Shown piece by piece: positions 62,014-64,000 of a stretch of DNA of 64,000 bases; position 1 is the first letter of the stretch, and every line of letters starts with the position of its first letter. The position numbers were made by a program, and so were the translations under genes. The notes below the pieces were generated by a model. The model did no database searches and had not been told where the DNA came from. It worked only from the letters and a program-made list of their open reading frames with translations. Origin of the DNA: Bradyrhizobium sp. WSM1743 (GTDB lineage: Bacteria > Pseudomonadota > Alphaproteobacteria > Rhizobiales > Xanthobacteraceae); NCBI RefSeq assembly GCF_000473065.1, contig NZ_AXAZ01000002.1:1-64000 (forward strand), written 5' to 3'.

Positions 62014-62433
62014 GTGTTGATTGTTGAAACTATTTTGAAGCCAGACCAGTTTGGCGGTATTGGACTTTTCTCTGCTACTCTTTTGCCTAAAGGTGCATTG
62101 ATTTGGATTCATAATCCAATCGTTGACATTGCCGTGACACCTGAACAGTACGCAACTTTACCTCGAACATTTCAAGCTTTACTGGACAAGCATGCCTATC
62201 CAAGAGACCTCGACGTTGATGATGGTGTTCTAGAGTACAATGCTGACAACGCCCGTTTCATGAATCACAGCAGTCAGCCAAACACATACCAAGACGATCA
62301 TTGCCGAATTTTCACAGCCCGTGAGATACAACCGGGCGAAGAACTGACTTGCGATTACTTGTCGTTCGATCCAAGGTGCGACTTATCGTGGGTTAAAGAG
62401 CTATCGCCGAATGTTGGCGCCCCAAGAGGCTAG
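62014..62433 (+). CDS. SET-domain protein (putative protein-lysine methyltransferase)
   Basis: 139 residues. MLIVETILKPDQFGGIGLFS is the first SET strand, followed by ATLLPKGALIWIH. NADNARFMNHSSQPNTY is the SAM-binding NHSxxPN motif (Ser where many have Cys), and GEELTCDYLSFD the catalytic-Tyr GEELxxDY motif. There is no pre- or post-SET zinc region, as in short bacterial SET proteins. GTG 62014 is chosen for GGGAG at 62001-62005. The gene is visibly more AT-rich than its flanks and lies between IS remnants, suggesting recent acquisition. Substrate unknown. Confidence 0.78.
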   Translation: MLIVETILKPDQFGGIGLFSATLLPKGALIWIHNPIVDIAVTPEQYATLPRTFQALLDKHAYPRDLDVDDGVLEYNADNARFMNHSSQPNTYQDDHCRIFTAREIQPGEELTCDYLSFDPRCDLSWVKELSPNVGAPRG

Positions 62434-62951
62434 GCGGCAGCGGATTGAGTCTGCGGTCTGGCGACTTCTATTCCGTCGGCGAATTTACATGGGGAGAGTT
62501 TCGGCAACTTTTTGTGCCCATTGACACGAGGCCAGCTTTTCTCGGCGACCTCCCGAGCTTGAAGATCATAGCGAGCGCCATCTTGTTCGACAGACATTCC
62601 TTGGCGCGCATTGTGTGGTGGCGCACGGTCGCGAACGCGCTCACGTTGACATGGACGGGTTTGAAACAACCACAACTGCGCGATCCCACGCGCGTCGTTC
62701 CAGTCGGTCGTCACCGGCATAGCTGAAAGCACTGCCTTGCCTGGCGGGCAAACTAACGGCCGGAAGCCCCGGTCCCGATTAATTCGCGTCAGCCATTCTG
62801 AAGTCGGTCCTGCTTCCAGGCCCACCCGCTCAACTTGACTGGTCCAAGGCTCAAGGTGCCCACAATCGAAGGCACAGAACAACCTTCCCGGTCCCGTCGA
62901 CCTCGCATATCGCAAGCAATTAAGGGAAACATCCCGGCCGACGTAGATCAT
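62430..62951 (-). mobile_element. chimeric remnant: IS110 N-terminus joined to IS256 C-terminus
   Basis: ATG 62951 after GGAGGAAAG opens an IS110-type transposase (MIYVGRDVSLN, VERVGLEAGPTSEWLTR, KAVLSAMPVTTDWNDARGIA); after frame changes FKPVHVNV follows. Directly joined in other frames are SAFATVRHHTMRAKECLSNK, MALAMIFKL and KFADGIEVARPQTQSAAA, which are IS256 C-terminal blocks, ending at 62430. The stop overlaps that of the SET gene by 3 nt. A deletion between two elements would explain it. Confidence 0.7.
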
Positions 62952-63445
62952 GGCTTTCCTCCTTCCAATGAACGGGTTCATGATCGCCAGGCAAAAGGGG
63001 CTACTCGGCACATAGGCCAGGCGATCAGGACCGAATACACCATCTGTTTTGAACAGCGGTTGCGCTTCATGTTCTGGTCATTGTTGTAGGCCCCAGCGAA
63101 CTTCAACCTGGATTGAGCCTTAGGGTGCGGGAGACCTGGGGTAAACGCCAGTTGGAATTTGTAAAACGCGACTGTTGATGAAACCTGGCGATGAAACCTT
63201 CCTCTCGGACTAATCCTGGAAGGCTCGGCGTACGTATGATCATAGGTGATCGAATCATCGTCCCTTCAGCCGCTGGCGGCAAAAGCGCCACCTAATTGCC
63301 TCGTCGCCCAACTCCCGCATTCTCCGTAACCTCAAACTATTTTTCGAATCGATCGACATCATACTCAAAAAATAAAAGCCCTATTTTACATCCCGATGCT
63401 AGCGTCCGCGCGCTGGCGATATGCCGGTCAGTATGGAGAAAGTGG
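62952..63445. other. non-coding region upstream of the lasso cluster
   Basis: No gene recognised. 63335-63395 is AT-rich (TATTTTTCG, CTCAAAAAATAAAAG) and is the natural place for the promoter of the precursor gene. I cannot fix -35/-10 boxes. Confidence 0.4.
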
Positions 63446-63592
63446 ATGAATACGACCGCTATCAATGAAACCGCTATCAATGACACGGTGCAGGACCTCG
63501 GGGACGCCACCGAGCTCACAAAAGGCTTTGGGGGCTCGTGGCGCGCAGAACACACGACCGGCGATTATTATTACGTGGATGAGTCCGATTGA
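63446..63592 (+). CDS. probable lasso-peptide precursor (A gene)
   Basis: A 48-residue peptide, ATG 63446 after GGAGAAAGTGG. Residues 1-26 form the leader (with TAINETAIND, a small internal duplication, then DLGDATELTK); residues 27-48 form the predicted core, beginning GFGGSWRAE and ending YYYVDESD. The leader's penultimate residue is Thr (-2), core position 1 is Gly, and the acidic ring partner would be Glu9, giving a 9-residue macrolactam; bulky Tyr15-17 could act as plugs. LGDxxxxTKG matches proteobacterial lasso leaders. Next comes a hairpin and a probable B-protein gene. Not experimentally shown. Confidence 0.72.
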   Translation: MNTTAINETAINDTVQDLGDATELTKGFGGSWRAEHTTGDYYYVDESD

Positions 63593-63604
63593 CGCGGACC
63601 GTCT

Positions 63605-63634
63605 TGATGGGATGGGCTTCGGCCCATCCCATCA
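63605..63634 (+). promoter_or_regulatory. perfect 13-bp hairpin with UUCG loop between A and B genes
   Basis: TGATGGGATGGGC (63605-63617) and GCCCATCCCATCA (63622-63634) pair perfectly around TTCG, an extra-stable tetraloop closed by C-G. No T-tract follows, so it is better read as an mRNA-stabilising or attenuating element, as found between precursor and processing genes of proteobacterial lasso clusters. Confidence 0.7.
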
Positions 63635-63664
63635 GTTAGAGGCGGTGGGCAAGGGATCGCTGCT

Positions 63665-64000
63665 GTGAGCGACATATTTCATGCGTGGTCTAACGGGCGT
63701 TGGATCAGCCTCGACCTGCAATCCAATCGTTACAGCATGGCGAGCACATCTGCAGCTTGTCCGGAGGAGCGTGAACGGCTAACCGAGACGACGGCAAAGT
63801 TGCGCGATTGCCTGAGTTCACCGCCAGCCTTTCTCCCACCCCTCCATCTGGTGTGGCACTATGCGCGTGCGGCTCATGCTGCTCGTTTCATTCGCAGCCA
63901 GATCATCGCTCGTCAACTCGACTTTTTACGTGCCTCGCGTCGGGGTACGGCACCGGTGTCCATGGGAGTCGAAAGAATCCATTACTACGCCGGCGTATTC
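63665..64000 (+). CDS. probable lasso-peptide B protein (McjB-like), 5' part
   Basis: GTG 63665 with AAGGGA about 9 nt upstream; 112 codons then the window ends. SNGRWISLDLQSNRYSMAST resembles the start of McjB-type B proteins (a strand with LDL..dRY), followed by helical sequence (LHLVWHYARAAHAARFIRSQ). The catalytic Cys-His-Asp protease part, which removes the leader, lies beyond the window, so the call rests mainly on the N-terminal pattern and on position behind the precursor. Alternative: unrelated hypothetical gene. Confidence 0.55.
   Translation, partial: MSDIFHAWSNGRWISLDLQSNRYSMASTSAACPEERERLTETTAKLRDCLSSPPAFLPPLHLVWHYARAAHAARFIRSQIIARQLDFLRASRRGTAPVSMGVERIHYYAGVF

Noticed and set aside
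1..64000. CRISPR arrays, rRNA and tRNA genes
   Set aside because: No regularly spaced identical repeats and no cloverleaf or rRNA signature noticed in the read-through.

Overview
The window reads as accessory (symbiosis-island-like) DNA of a Bradyrhizobium or a close alphaproteobacterial relative. Coding DNA is GC-rich, GTG/TTG starts are used, and many genes overlap by ATGA. There is a tts box (TtsI-regulated type III effector promoter), a large gsp type II secretion operon, and many broken insertion sequences, frameshifted genes and gene fragments. The organism is inferred from these features, not from a search.

Layout. 0.7-9.1 kb: minus-strand accessory genes, including a SIR2-like protein coupled to a staphylococcal-nuclease-like protein, an SRAP protein, a HEPN-like protein, a broken hypothetical gene, an integrase remnant and a standalone M41 (FtsH-type) peptidase domain. 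10.3-15.3 kb: phage-like and plasmid-like debris (frameshifted terminase-like gene, frameshifted excisionase, a twice-frameshifted DUF-type gene), a potassium-channel-like protein and several tiny membrane proteins. 15.5-16.3 kb: a NodB-type polysaccharide deacetylase. 16.4-19.5 kb: decayed sulfur/sulfonate genes. 19.6-23.6 kb: an intact divergent sulfonate-type unit (flavin monooxygenase opposite permease, ATPase and Tat-exported binding protein).

24.2-33.6 kb: a carbohydrate module. A minus-strand operon encodes binding protein, two permeases, ribokinase-like kinase, SDR, HAD phosphatase, UgpC/MalK ATPase and an odd regulator joining a PEP-hydrolase-type TIM barrel to a degenerate AAA+ and a Fis helix-turn-helix. 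A plus-strand gene beside it encodes a second, shorter barrel-like protein. The same 10-bp-spaced TTGGGTA pair occurs upstream of both outer genes, so they are probably one regulon.

34-42 kb: small hypothetical genes, an AbiEii remnant, a tts-box-driven type III effector candidate (frameshifted near its end, with its own terminator) and IS256 and IS1182 remnants. 42-59.9 kb: exoprotein region with secreted M4 and M28 metallopeptidases, a prepilin peptidase, the gspE-F-G-H-I-J-K-L-M-N operon (minus) and gspD plus a Sel1 protein (plus). The peptidases are natural candidate T2SS substrates. 60.4-63 kb: nested and chimeric insertion sequences around an AT-richer SET-domain methyltransferase gene.

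Most notable: the last 600 bases hold what looks like the start of an undescribed lasso-peptide cluster. It has a 48-residue precursor (Thr at -2, Gly1, Glu9 in the predicted core), a perfect UUCG-capped hairpin, and the 5' part of a probable B-protein gene that runs off the window.
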